Positions 18,534 through 27,287 of a stretch of 64,000 bases of DNA are shown here, in pieces. Each line of letters opens with the position of its first letter. The first letter of the stretch is position 1. Made by a program: the position numbers and the translations under genes. The notes below the pieces were generated by a model. The model worked only from the letters and a program-made list of their open reading frames with translations. It had not been told where the DNA came from and made no database searches. This DNA is from Pseudomonas sp. S04 (lineage in GTDB: Bacteria > Pseudomonadota > Gammaproteobacteria > Pseudomonadales > Pseudomonadaceae), in contig NZ_CP019427.1 of the NCBI RefSeq assembly GCF_009834545.1, forward strand, positions 889,001-953,000, written 5' to 3'.

Positions 18534-20792
18534 TTAGAAGTGGAAGTTAGCGTTCAGCAGTGCGGTGCGACCCGCCGCCACATGGGCGTAGTGCGTCTGG
18601 AAGACCTGGTCGAAATAACGCTTGTCAGCCAGGTTCTGGACGTTGAGTTGCAGGTCAATGTTTTTCGTCAGGCGATAGCTGGCCATCGCGTCATAGCGCC
18701 AGTAGGACGGGATCTCTACCGAGTTGGCGACGTTGCCGAACTGCGAATCAACGAAGGTGGCACCCGCGCCGACGGTCAACTTGTCGGGCACCAGGTCATA
18801 AGTCGACCACAGGGTAAAGTTGTTACGTGGAGTGCTCGGCATGTGGTTGCCTTCATCGGCGGCGAGGGTGGTTTTGACCACTTCGCTTTCCATGTAGGTG
18901 TATCCGCCGAATACTTTCCAGTTACGCGTCAGCTTGCCGCTGTAGCCCAGCTCCAGACCGTTGACCCGCTGCTCGCCGTCCAGCACTTGAGTGGTGGCGC
19001 CATCCGGATCGTCAATGCGCGCATTGGTTTTCTCGGTACGGAACAGTGCGGCAGTCAACGACAGGTCGTCACCAAAGAAGTCCCATTTGGTGCCGATTTC
19101 ATAGTTGCGGTTCTTTTCCGGATCCAGGTCGCTGTTGGCCGCAGTCAGTTCCAGGCCGCCATTGCCGCTGGTTTCGCCAGCCGGGTTGCTGGACGTGGAG
19201 TAGGCGGCGTAGATGCTACCGTTGGGCAGCGGGTTGTAGACCACGCCGATCTGGTAGTTCAACAGGTCGCTGGTGTTCTCGCGAGAGAAGGCGCCGGCGG
19301 GTGTGTTGCGACCAGCGTTGGCGTAGCCACTGGATTCTGTCTGGTAGTTGTCGTAACGCAAGCCCAGGTTCAGGGACCATTGCTCGTTGAATTTCAACGT
19401 ATCGAACACATAGGCCGCTGCGGTTTTGGTGTCTGTATCGGTAAAGGCGGCGCTGTCGGTGATCGTGCCGATCCAGTTATCCCCAGGCGTTGGCTTGTAC
19501 AGGCTGGTGCAGTCGCCAGAGTTGAACAGGGCAGGGTTACATTTAGTACCGCTGGCGCTCGAGGTCAGCGCGTAAGGGCGGTTATGGGTGTCTTGATAGG
19601 AAAACTCAAGGCCGGTAACCAGGCTGTGCTCGATGCTGCCGGTATTGAACTTGGCGTTCAGATCCGTTTGGTTGATCCAGCCACTGGACGTCGAGTTACG
19701 GCTCTTGGTGCCACGGTACACGCTGCCGTTGACCACGTTGCCCTTGCTGTCGTCAGGGTTGGTAACGATGTAGTCCAGGGTCGAGCGCGACATGCGGAAA
19801 CTGTTCGACACAGTCAGGTCGTCATTCAGATCGTGCTCGATCTTGATGGTGCCGCTGTCGTTGCTGGTCTGGCGATAGTCACGACCGGTGAGGCCGTAGA
19901 AGTTATCGCGATCGACATGCACCGGTTTATCGACGTTGTACTTGCTGCGGTTGGGGCTCGAGGCCAACGGAATGCCGTAGTCGGGCATATCGTCGGTTTC
20001 AACGTGGTAGTAGCCGACGGTCAACCGTGTATCAGTGCCCAGGCCGAAGGCGAAGGATGGCGCTACACCCCAGCGGCTCACGTCCACCGCATCGCGGCCG
20101 GCGACGTTCGCTTCATGCTTCATCAGGTTCAGGCGAAACGCCGAGCTGTCTGTCATTTGCTGGTTCAGATCGAGGGTGGTGCGCTTGGTCTGGTCCGACC
20201 CCCACGTGAAGCCACCATTGTAGGCGTTACCCAGTTTGGCGGTCTTGCTCACCAGGTTCAGGCTACCACCGGTGGAGCCGGCGCCAGTGAAGGCCGACCC
20301 CGGCCCTTTGCTGACCTCGATCGATTCAACGTTGAAAATTTCGCGGCTCTGGGAAGCCGGGTCGCGCATGCCGTCGACGAACACGTCGCTTTCGGCGTTG
20401 AAGCCACGAATGATCGGGCGGTCACCGGCGGGGTTACCGCCTTCGCCTGCGCCAAAAGTGATACCGGGCGTGGTGCGCAGTGCGTCCACAAGGCTGGTGG
20501 CAGCCGTGTCGCGAATCACTTGTTGTGGAATCACGGTGACGCTTTTTGGCGTCTCGCGCAGGGGCGCCGTGTATTTCTTGGAGGCCGAAGTGTCGGTCTT
20601 GTAGGAGGTGTCATCTTGTTCACCGGTCACGCTGGTAGCGTCCAGTGCGATCGCATTGCCGGAGGTTTTCGTGTCAGTCTTTTCGGCGGCGAAAACCATG
20701 TGGCCGGCGGAGCTGGCGGTAATCGCCACGCCAATTGCAGAAGCGAGCAAACGTGGTGAGCTGACCGGTGATTGTTGTGGCTGGCGTGACAT
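18534..20792 (-). CDS. piuA: TonB-dependent catecholate siderophore receptor PiuA/Fiu type
   Basis: An outer-membrane receptor that imports ferric catecholates with TonB energy; in P. aeruginosa, PiuA is the entry route of siderophore-conjugated beta-lactams such as cefiderocol. The 752-residue protein has a signal peptide (MSRQ.. to about residue 36, AGHMVFA/AEK). The plug domain (PKSVTVIPQQVIRDTAATSL, IIRGFNAESDVFVDGMRD) precedes a C-terminal beta-barrel ending in the typical aromatic F (NANFHF). The ATG complementary to 20790-20792, with GGGGAGGGG upstream, is preferred over an open extension to 20843. It is divergent from piuC. The order piuB-piuA / piuC-Sel1 equals PA4513-PA4516. Confidence 0.92.
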   Translation of the reverse strand: MSRQPQQSPVSSPRLLASAIGVAITASSAGHMVFAAEKTDTKTSGNAIALDATSVTGEQDDTSYKTDTSASKKYTAPLRETPKSVTVIPQQVIRDTAATSLVDALRTTPGITFGAGEGGNPAGDRPIIRGFNAESDVFVDGMRDPASQSREIFNVESIEVSKGPGSAFTGAGSTGGSLNLVSKTAKLGNAYNGGFTWGSDQTKRTTLDLNQQMTDSSAFRLNLMKHEANVAGRDAVDVSRWGVAPSFAFGLGTDTRLTVGYYHVETDDMPDYGIPLASSPNRSKYNVDKPVHVDRDNFYGLTGRDYRQTSNDSGTIKIEHDLNDDLTVSNSFRMSRSTLDYIVTNPDDSKGNVVNGSVYRGTKSRNSTSSGWINQTDLNAKFNTGSIEHSLVTGLEFSYQDTHNRPYALTSSASGTKCNPALFNSGDCTSLYKPTPGDNWIGTITDSAAFTDTDTKTAAAYVFDTLKFNEQWSLNLGLRYDNYQTESSGYANAGRNTPAGAFSRENTSDLLNYQIGVVYNPLPNGSIYAAYSTSSNPAGETSGNGGLELTAANSDLDPEKNRNYEIGTKWDFFGDDLSLTAALFRTEKTNARIDDPDGATTQVLDGEQRVNGLELGYSGKLTRNWKVFGGYTYMESEVVKTTLAADEGNHMPSTPRNNFTLWSTYDLVPDKLTVGAGATFVDSQFGNVANSVEIPSYWRYDAMASYRLTKNIDLQLNVQNLADKRYFDQVFQTHYAHVAAGRTALLNANFHF

Positions 20793-20858
20793 GGTGAATT
20801 CCCCTCCCCAAGGATTTGAGGCCGCGGAATATAGGGTAAACACGTATTTGTATCAATT

Positions 20859-20877
20859 GCGAAATATTGCCATTTGC
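20859..20877 (-). promoter_or_regulatory. Possible Fur box in the piuA-piuC intergenic region
   Basis: The 208-base A+T-rich gap 20793-21000 separates divergent iron genes. The best 19-base match to the Fur consensus on the piuA strand is GCAAATGGCAATATTTCGC, agreeing at 11 of 19 positions by my count. A second weak candidate (AATAAGAATCAATACCATT, 20951-20969, 10 of 19) lies near piuC. Iron regulation is expected for this cluster; these exact sites are tentative. Confidence 0.35.
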
Positions 20878-21000
20878 ATTTAATTTACATTCTTTACAAT
20901 TTATCCTTACGGTTTTTACGTTCTCGTTCGTCACGCCGGTTTTACATAGTCAATAAGAATCAATACCATTGCGATCCTTTGACTTTCAGGTGTCGCCCCC

Positions 21001-21681
21001 ATGCTGCTGCATATTCCCGGCTTGTTCTCCCGTGAAGAGGTGCAGCGCATCCGCGAGGCGCTGCAGCAGGCTGATTGGGCCGATGGCAAGATCACCGCCG
21101 GGTTCCAATCGGCCAAGGCCAAGCACAACCTGCAACTGCCAGAAGGCCACCCGCTGGCCCAGGAAATCGGCGCAGCGATGCTCGACCGACTGTGGAAGCA
21201 CCCACGCTTCATGTCCGCCGCGTTGCCGCACAAGGTTTTCCCACCCTTGCTCAACTGCTACACCGCCGGTGGCAGTTTCGACTTTCATATCGACAACGCC
21301 GTGCGCCAGCCCAAGGGCAGCGTCGAGCGCGTGCGCACCGACCTGTCGTCGACCCTGTTCTTCAGTGACCCGGACGAATACGACGGTGGCGAGCTGGAAA
21401 TCCAGGACACCTTCGGCACCCAACGCGTGAAGTTACCGGCCGGCGATCTGGTGTTGTACCCGGGCACCAGCCTGCACAAGGTCAATGCGGTCACGCGCGG
21501 CACGCGGTACGCGTCGTTCTTCTGGACCCAAAGCCTGGTGCGCGAGGACAGCCAGCGCGCCTTGCTGTTCGAGATGGATGAAGCGATCCAGCAACTGACC
21601 CAGGACATGCCAGATCACCCGTCGCTGATCCGCCTGACCGGCACCTACCACAACCTGCTGCGTCGCTGGGTCGAGGTCTGA
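21001..21681 (+). CDS. piuC: PKHD-type Fe(II)/2-oxoglutarate hydroxylase PiuC
   Basis: A 226-residue cytoplasmic dioxygenase of the PKHD/YbiX family, linked to catecholate siderophore uptake; its substrate is not settled. The iron-binding triad is H96 and D98 ([12 protein letters not shown]) with H159 ([21 protein letters not shown]), and R169 is a likely 2-oxoglutarate ligand. Length is typical. It is followed after 3 bases by the Sel1-repeat gene and lies divergent from piuA, the order of PA4514-PA4516. Confidence 0.93.
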   Translation: MLLHIPGLFSREEVQRIREALQQADWADGKITAGFQSAKAKHNLQLPEGHPLAQEIGAAMLDRLWKHPRFMSAALPHKVFPPLLNCYTAGGSFDFHIDNAVRQPKGSVERVRTDLSSTLFFSDPDEYDGGELEIQDTFGTQRVKLPAGDLVLYPGTSLHKVNAVTRGTRYASFFWTQSLVREDSQRALLFEMDEAIQQLTQDMPDHPSLIRLTGTYHNLLRRWVEV

Positions 21682-21684
21682 GCC

Positions 21685-22440
21685 GTGGACTTTCGATTGC
21701 GCCGTGAAGAAGTCCTGAACGGCGAGCAACTGCGGGCCATGCTCGGCGAAAGCCCGGCCCGCGCGGCCCAGGCGATTGTGCTGGCGGCCAAGGCCGGGAG
21801 CATCGACGGCCAGGCGCTGCTGGGGCAGATCCTGCTGGAAGGGCGGGGCATCGCCAAGGATCAGGCACTGGCCGTGCGTTGGTTCGAAATCGCAGCCCGG
21901 GGCGGACACCTGATGGCGCGCAATATGCTCGGACGTTGTCATGAGCATGGCTGGGGTTGTGTGGCGGATGCTTCGGTTGCCGCACGGCACTATGCAATCG
22001 CCGCCGATGCGGGCCTGGACTGGGCGCTGTACAACTATGCCAATTTGCTGGCAACCGGGCGCGGAGTGGCTGAGGATCAGGTCCAGGCGTTGAACCTGTA
22101 TCGGCGCGCTGCTGACGCCGGCCACGCCAAATCAATGAACCTGCTGGGGCGCTATCTGGAAGAAGGACTGGCCTGCACGGCCGATCCGTCAGCGGCGCGC
22201 GTCTGGTATCGGCGGTCAGCCGAAGGTGGCGATTTTCGCGGGCAATTCAGCCATGCAACGTTGCTGGCGCAGGACGGACATGTCGATGAAGCGCTTGTGT
22301 GGCTCAGGAAAGCCTTGGTCGGTGGCAATGTGAACTTCCTGCGGGTCAGCAGTGCATCGTTACTCGGCGCAGATCATCCAAAAATCCGCGAGATGGCGGA
22401 CGCCTATCAAATACGCTTAGCTCAACTAATCGAGTTGTAA
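21685..22440 (+). CDS. Sel1-like repeat (tetratricopeptide-type) protein, PA4516-like
   Basis: A 251-residue soluble protein of about five Sel1-like repeats. The recurring pattern A..LG..LLEGRGIAKDQ..A..WFEIAARGGH appears near residues 40-75, 76-112, 113-148 and 149-185, with a degenerate copy after. Such repeats mediate protein-protein contacts. It starts at GTG 3 bases after the piuC stop, so it is cotranscribed and probably coupled. The association with piuC is conserved in P. aeruginosa, suggesting a shared but unknown job in iron uptake. Confidence 0.85.
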   Translation: MDFRLRREEVLNGEQLRAMLGESPARAAQAIVLAAKAGSIDGQALLGQILLEGRGIAKDQALAVRWFEIAARGGHLMARNMLGRCHEHGWGCVADASVAARHYAIAADAGLDWALYNYANLLATGRGVAEDQVQALNLYRRAADAGHAKSMNLLGRYLEEGLACTADPSAARVWYRRSAEGGDFRGQFSHATLLAQDGHVDEALVWLRKALVGGNVNFLRVSSASLLGADHPKIREMADAYQIRLAQLIEL

Positions 22441-22497
22441 GTGTTCAAATTTATCGCCTGATCTCTGGGGGTAAGATTTTTATTGTATAAGACGGCG

Positions 22498-22526
22498 CCA
22501 CCAAACTAAGTTTGAGGGTGGTGTTT
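22498..22526 (+). terminator. Possible terminator in the gap after the Sel1 gene
   Basis: CCACC (22498-22502) pairs with GGTGG (22517-22521) and the inner AAACT with AGTTT, followed by TGTTT. It lies about 60 bases after the Sel1-gene stop and would end the piuC transcript. The whole gap 22441-22748 (308 bases) is A+T-rich and has no other clear gene. An open frame runs back from the toxin start to 22647 but has no ribosome-binding site. Confidence 0.45.
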
Positions 22527-22748
22527 CTGTGCGCGAAAAACAAGTGTTGCCTAGGGTGTTGTGTTTTGTGTGCTGAACTAACAATTGTTGAGTTTATTTT
22601 TAACATTTGGCCAGTGGAAGTTTTGTTGGTTGGATACTAATGTTGGTTGGCACCCTGTGTAAATCTTTATTGGGTTTATGGCGGATTAGTGGTGCCAACA
22701 ATAGAATATTTGATTCTGCCCGTAGGGGCACTGAAATGGAGTTCAGTG

Positions 22749-24953
22749 ATGGATAATGAAATACTTGATGCGGCAGTCTTGGCGCCAAAGCTATTTGTGG
22801 ATGCTTCAGTTGGTGATGGCGAAGAATACAATCGAGAACCGGGATTTCAGCTGACTAAAGAGCAAATAGTCAGTTTGCGAAAGTATGAAGTCCTTGGCTT
22901 GTCGCTTCCCGTGGAAATTGACGATGTCATTGTGTATCTGGACTATGGCCAAGGGGATACTGGCAGTCCGGGGTTGACCGCCGGTGACTTCCAGGTGACG
23001 TTCAGGAAAACCTATGATCATGCCAGGAGTTGGTCGCCACTGCGGGAAAAAATAATGATGACGGGCACTGATCTGAAGATCTTTGCCGGCAGCATCCTGC
23101 GGATTGGCAATGGAATCGTCGAGATCTACGAGGACCAAAAAATATCGAGCTACCTGGAAGAGCACGGTATCGATACCCCGGAGAAGTATCTCCAGCAGAA
23201 ATTCCTGAATCCAGGGCTTCCTACCCTCGATTTGTCTGCGGGCGATCTACATGAGTTAAGAAGCTATCTTGATGAAATGCTAAGCAAAGTACAGAGTGCC
23301 CATGCCAAGGCGACGTCGGTGAGGTATGAAATCGACAAGTTTGGATCCGTGATGCGCGAAGAGGTGTTGCCGCATATCAAACTGCGATTGAAAGCCGTGT
23401 CGGAGAATACTTATCAAAGCGATATCAAGGAACTTCAACTGAAAATTGATGAGCGCTCGGAGGAGATTGAGCAGGTCAGCCAGCAGTATGACAAGATGGT
23501 CAAGGACGCAATCATGGCGGCGGCGAGTCTCAATATCGCGGGGCTGGTTCTCGGTATTTACACTGGCGTCAAAGCCGAAGAAATTCGCAAGCAACGAAAT
23601 GCCTTGAAAGAAGCTCAGCAGCACGACAATCTGCAAATGCTCAGTAAAAACAAGACGCTGAGTTCATTGAACCGAATACGCACTGATCTTCAGGAACTCA
23701 GGGACGTGACCATTGAGGCTGAAGTTGCGACGCAAAATCTTATGTTGGTATGGAATTCGCTGGCGCTTTATATCAAGGCTTCGAAAGAGGATGCTGATTT
23801 ACTCGATAATGCGTTGTCGCTAAGGCAATTTAAAAATCAAGTGTTGAGTATCGTCGAACCTTGGAGTCAAATAAAAAACAGTGCGGATCAACTGCTTGGT
23901 GTATTTGCAGAGGCGGATAAAGAGTATGAGTCCGGCCAGTTGCTGGGTATAGAGGGTATGAGAATGTTCAGGTCGTTTGCTGAGTCGGATATTTCAATAT
24001 TCAATGTTGTTAAGTTACGTGCCGCTAACGCTCAAATCCAGGATGCCAATATTACCGCGCAGATGCTTTTCGAGCGCTGGAATTATCAACCGGGCAGAGT
24101 TGAAAAAGTCCAAGGGCTGGCGCTCGCTGCGAGCCAGGCTACGGTCAACTTGCGGGTGATCAGTGATGCGACGATTATTCATCTGAAACAATCACAAAAG
24201 AAGTTGGAGGGGTTGCAGAAGGAGGTTGAATCGCCCATCGATGCGGACGAGGTTCGTACCGATATGCAAAAGGAGTTGAAGAAATTATCTGGCCAGCTCA
24301 CTGGGTCATTCGACGAACTGAAGAACTTCAATAAAAAGCTGCTGGTGTCCTACAGTCGGGATGATTCGGCGCAGTTGGCGAAGGACGTGCGCGTTGAACG
24401 CGATTATGCCGAAGAGCGTAAGGCTGTCTTGGAAAAGCAGCGGAATGAGTTGGAACCGAAGATTAAGGCGGTGTCTGATGGCATCGACTTGCTCGCCAAG
24501 GCAGGCATCGAAAAACTTGGCGAGCAAATGGAGGTGTCGAAGGATAAGGTGATGGAGCTGGGAATGACTCCCCCGCAAGTTCAAGTTGTCATGTTTGCCA
24601 TCGATACGTTGAAAAACTTAATCGAGAATATCGGGACGACCGTCTCCTATCTAAATATGGTCGCGGAGCTGAACAGGCACAAAGTGAGATTGGCCGACCT
24701 GAAGGATCAAGCGAGAAAATGTAGCAGTGATGTTGAGCGTGCTAATGGACAAATCGAGTTGTTGCAAGCGCTGGATAAAGTCGATGAGGAACGCTCGGGC
24801 TATGTGGCTGAATTCTCCGCTTTGCTCGTTTACTTTGAGAGCCTGTCCCGCAAGTTTACCGAGAATGAGGCGGAACCTGTCGAGGCTCGGGTCGAGGTTG
24901 CGATTGCCGAGATTAAACAGGACATCAACTATTTGAAGTCACTGACGCTGTAA
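22749..24953 (+). CDS. Large XaxA/YaxA-like alpha-helical pore-forming toxin, apparently a single-chain A+B form (copy 2)
   Basis: A 734-residue paralogue of the 12587 protein. The ATG at 22749 has GGAG 7 bases upstream. Shared landmarks are the entry helix FQLTKEQIVSLRKYEVLGLSLP, a hydrophobic segment at about 256-279 followed by VKAEEIRKQRNAL, the VEPWSQIKNSADQLL helix, and TPPQVQVVM starting at T607. In an ungapped block, residues 265-317 here match residues 279-331 of copy 1 at 27 of 53 positions, and the segment around TPPQVQ matches at 21 of 43. The N-terminal ~400 residues resemble XaxA/YaxA; the remainder is long coiled coil of possible B-subunit origin. No signal peptide, as in the known Xax/Yax subunits. 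Confidence 0.8.
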   Translation: MDNEILDAAVLAPKLFVDASVGDGEEYNREPGFQLTKEQIVSLRKYEVLGLSLPVEIDDVIVYLDYGQGDTGSPGLTAGDFQVTFRKTYDHARSWSPLREKIMMTGTDLKIFAGSILRIGNGIVEIYEDQKISSYLEEHGIDTPEKYLQQKFLNPGLPTLDLSAGDLHELRSYLDEMLSKVQSAHAKATSVRYEIDKFGSVMREEVLPHIKLRLKAVSENTYQSDIKELQLKIDERSEEIEQVSQQYDKMVKDAIMAAASLNIAGLVLGIYTGVKAEEIRKQRNALKEAQQHDNLQMLSKNKTLSSLNRIRTDLQELRDVTIEAEVATQNLMLVWNSLALYIKASKEDADLLDNALSLRQFKNQVLSIVEPWSQIKNSADQLLGVFAEADKEYESGQLLGIEGMRMFRSFAESDISIFNVVKLRAANAQIQDANITAQMLFERWNYQPGRVEKVQGLALAASQATVNLRVISDATIIHLKQSQKKLEGLQKEVESPIDADEVRTDMQKELKKLSGQLTGSFDELKNFNKKLLVSYSRDDSAQLAKDVRVERDYAEERKAVLEKQRNELEPKIKAVSDGIDLLAKAGIEKLGEQMEVSKDKVMELGMTPPQVQVVMFAIDTLKNLIENIGTTVSYLNMVAELNRHKVRLADLKDQARKCSSDVERANGQIELLQALDKVDEERSGYVAEFSALLVYFESLSRKFTENEAEPVEARVEVAIAEIKQDINYLKSLTL

Positions 24954-24960
24954 ATACACA

Positions 24961-24990
24961 GCCGGAGGGTGGGTCAGACATCCTCCGCTT
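24961..24990 (+). repeat. Hairpin between toxin copy 2 and its partner gene
   Basis: CGGAGG (24963-24968) pairs with CCTCCG (24982-24987), extended by imperfect flanks. It occupies the same place as the strong terminator in the first cassette but has no T-run. It ends just before the AAGGGGG ribosome-binding site of the next gene. Confidence 0.5.
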
Positions 24991-25005
24991 CAAGGGGGTA
25001 TGCAT

Positions 25006-25878
25006 ATGGCTGTCTACACGTTTGTCAGTGGTCAGCGTCGCACACTGGATCGTTATACCTTTTTCCTCTCTACGGTCGTTTCGACACATGACAAAGTCAA
25101 TCTGCTCTTTGTTCGGCGAGCAAAAAGCGGTCATCAGCGGACAGGTTTACCCTACGACTCGCGTCTGAATCATGTCACTTGGGATGAGCGAAATCTGCGA
25201 GGGTTGTGGAAGTGCATTGCAGACCTGAGGGATGGCGCCGCTGCTTATATAGGGGCACTGGTGACATTCAGGGAAGAGGTTTTAGCGTTCACTGCTCGGA
25301 CGTCTCGACGCGAGCCGATCCACGGGGTGGATCTCAGCAATTTCAGCCTGGCTCGCTCACCAATCTGGAACTCCTCTGCTCCTCGGACCATCCAGGGCTT
25401 GGTTTACGGTTTGGGTAACCTGTTTTTTGCGGGTAAGGGGGACATGATTCCAGTCGAGAAGATCGTTCAAGACGTATGCGAGCATTCCTTTGGGCTGAAA
25501 TCGATATTCACCAGGGCAATGGGTTATCGCACCTGTGAATGTCATGCACAACCGAGCGTGGCCCCAGAGCTGTTCAGGGAAGATGACACGACCCCTCTCT
25601 GGGATATCGAGTATTCCAACGCTGATCCTCTGATCAAGGCAAGGGAGTATGAGGCCGACGTAATGGCTCTCTTCAGGCGGATGGAATTACTGGGTGTCTG
25701 GATGGGAGGTTTTTTTGAGGAGCTCAGCCTGCGTTTTGACAGCGCACGAGTCGAGCTCACGCAAACAGATGACATGACGACCGTGGGAAGACTGAATGTG
25801 AAGCTGGCTGCTGCTCAGGAGAATGCTGAAGAACTCATGAGCATGTTGAATCACATTGAATTATGGTTGAGGAAATAA
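25006..25878 (+). CDS. Partner protein of toxin copy 2, unknown function
   Basis: A 290-residue protein from the ATG at 25006 (AAGGGGG 7 bases upstream; the ATG at 25000 is too close to that site). I recognise no family and see no signal peptide or membrane segment. The N-terminus MAVYTFVSGQRRTLDRYTFFL loosely recalls MDVLLFSGEDYISVRKYYKFLL of the other partner. Both end in a helical region of about 90 residues (here RMELLGVWMGGFFEELSLRF to LNHIELWLRK). There is a cysteine pair in TCECHAQ. By position it pairs with the toxin gene; similarity between the two partners is too weak to call by eye. Confidence 0.7.
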   Translation: MAVYTFVSGQRRTLDRYTFFLSTVVSTHDKVNLLFVRRAKSGHQRTGLPYDSRLNHVTWDERNLRGLWKCIADLRDGAAAYIGALVTFREEVLAFTARTSRREPIHGVDLSNFSLARSPIWNSSAPRTIQGLVYGLGNLFFAGKGDMIPVEKIVQDVCEHSFGLKSIFTRAMGYRTCECHAQPSVAPELFREDDTTPLWDIEYSNADPLIKAREYEADVMALFRRMELLGVWMGGFFEELSLRFDSARVELTQTDDMTTVGRLNVKLAAAQENAEELMSMLNHIELWLRK

Positions 25879-25879
25879 A

Positions 25880-25906
25880 AAAAGGTCCATTGATATGGAC
25901 CTTTTT
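25880..25906. terminator. Bidirectional intrinsic terminator
   Basis: AAAAAAAGGTCCAT, loop TGAT, ATGGACCTTTTT. The stem GGTCCAT/ATGGACC is flanked by A-run and T-run, so it works for the partner gene on the forward strand (2 bases after its stop) and for speC on the reverse strand (15 bases after its stop). Confidence 0.9.
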
Positions 25907-25921
25907 CATCACTGCAGATAC

Positions 25922-27085
25922 TTACACGTAGAACGACTTCAACGGTGGGAAGCCATTGAACTCGACGGCGCTGTAGCTGGTGGTGTACGCGCCGGTGGAC
26001 AGCCAGTACAGGCGGTCACCGATGGCCAGGTTCAGCGGCAGGCCGTACTTATAGTTTTCGTACATGATGTCGGCGCTGTCGCAGGTTGGGCCAGCGATCA
26101 CCACTTCTTCCATCTCACCTTTCTTCTCGGTCCAGATCGGGAACTTGATGGCTTCGTCCATGGTTTCGATCAGACCGGAGAACTTGCCCACGTCCGTGTA
26201 CACCCAGCGCTCTACTGCGGTACGGGATTTACGCGCGACCAGTACGACTTCACTGACCAGGATGCCGGCGTTGGCGATCAACGAACGGCCCGGCTCCAGG
26301 ATGATTTCCGGCAAGTCATCACCGAAGTCTTCCTTGAGGAAGCGGATGATTTCCTCGGCGTAGGTTTCCAGGCTGTTGGTGCGGGTGATGTAGTTGGCCG
26401 GGAAGCCACCGCCCATGTTGATCAGCTTGAGCTCGATACCGTCTTCTTCTTTCAGGCGCTCGAAGATCACTTTGACCTTGGCGATCGCTGCGTCCCAGAC
26501 GCTGATGTCGCGTTGCTGCGAACCGACGTGGAACGAAATACCGTACGGCACCAGGCCCAGGTCACGAGCCAGGATCAGCAGGTCCATGGCCATGTCGGTC
26601 TGGCAGCCGAACTTGCGCGACAAAGGCCAGTCAGCCGTGGTCGAGCCTTCGGTGAGAATCCGCACATAGACTTTTGAACCCGGTGCCGCCTTGGCGATGT
26701 TGCGCAGGTCGGCTTCGGAGTCGGTGGAGAACAGGCGCACACCCCTCTCGTAGAAGTAGCGGATGTCCTTGGATTTCTTGATGGTGTTGCCGTAGCTGAT
26801 ACGGTCGGCGCTGACGCCACGGTCCATCACCTTGTCCAGCTCGTAGATCGACGCGATGTCAAAGCTCGAACCTTTGGACTTGAGCAGGTCGATGATCTCG
26901 ACGGCCGGGTTGGCCTTGACCGCGTAATAGACTTTGGCGAATTCGAAACCGGCGCGCAGGTCATCGTAGGCCTGGCTGATCATCGCGGTGTCGATCACCA
27001 CGAACGGGGTTTCTTGTTTGTCGGCGAACGCCTTCATTTTGTCAAAAGTGGCGCGCGCGAAATAGTCTTCGACGTTGATCGACAT
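25922..27085 (-). CDS. speC: Ornithine decarboxylase, fold-type III (alanine-racemase-like)
   Basis: Makes putrescine from ornithine with pyridoxal phosphate, feeding polyamine synthesis. The 387 residues match the pseudomonad SpeC length. K51 region (VYYAVKANPAVEII) carries the Schiff-base lysine; HVGSQQ, GGGFPANY and EPGRSLIANAG bind the cofactor; GPTCDSADIM supplies the cross-subunit catalytic cysteine. The ATG complementary to 27083-27085 has AGGAG 8 bases upstream; the frame is open to 27178 but the extension lacks family similarity. It lies next to the piu/chemoreceptor neighbourhood, as PA4519 does. Expression may be controlled by the leader hairpin at 27190-27226. Confidence 0.93.
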   Translation of the reverse strand: MSINVEDYFARATFDKMKAFADKQETPFVVIDTAMISQAYDDLRAGFEFAKVYYAVKANPAVEIIDLLKSKGSSFDIASIYELDKVMDRGVSADRISYGNTIKKSKDIRYFYERGVRLFSTDSEADLRNIAKAAPGSKVYVRILTEGSTTADWPLSRKFGCQTDMAMDLLILARDLGLVPYGISFHVGSQQRDISVWDAAIAKVKVIFERLKEEDGIELKLINMGGGFPANYITRTNSLETYAEEIIRFLKEDFGDDLPEIILEPGRSLIANAGILVSEVVLVARKSRTAVERWVYTDVGKFSGLIETMDEAIKFPIWTEKKGEMEEVVIAGPTCDSADIMYENYKYGLPLNLAIGDRLYWLSTGAYTTSYSAVEFNGFPPLKSFYV

Positions 27086-27189
27086 GCTGGGAACTCCTAC
27101 TGGCAAACTGAAATTAACAATGGGTGCAAATGAACGTCCTCCGTATCCCCACTTTGGTTCGCCTACTTCCCAAGGCATGTCGCCGAAAG

Positions 27190-27226
27190 CAAAAAGGCCA
27201 TGGGATCACCTGCGTCCCTTGGCCTT
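27190..27226 (-). terminator. Terminator-type hairpin in the speC leader, possible attenuator
   Basis: On the reverse strand AAGGCCAAGGGA pairs with TCCCATGGCCTT (one mismatch), followed by TTTTTGC: a textbook intrinsic terminator, but located about 105 bases upstream of the speC start in the sense direction. A plausible promoter lies further upstream at 27288-27316. Just downstream, the sequence GCCTTGG could pair with CCAAGG of the 5' arm and break the hairpin. Alternatively it simply ends transcripts from the ABC transporter operon. Confidence 0.7.
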
Positions 27227-27287
27227 GCTGTCTCGTCGTCAGTACTTGAGCCGGATGGATCGTTTCCAGCATGGACGTTCGGCGCGA

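Noticed and set aside
22647..22748. 34-residue N-terminal extension of toxin copy 2
   Set aside because: No ribosome-binding site before 22647, no counterpart in copy 1, and a good GGAG precedes the ATG at 22749.
27114..27272. 52-codon leader ORF crossing the speC attenuator on the reverse strand
   Set aside because: No ribosome-binding site before its ATG and no bias for ornithine- or arginine-related codons; kept out of the annotation although it reads through the hairpin.
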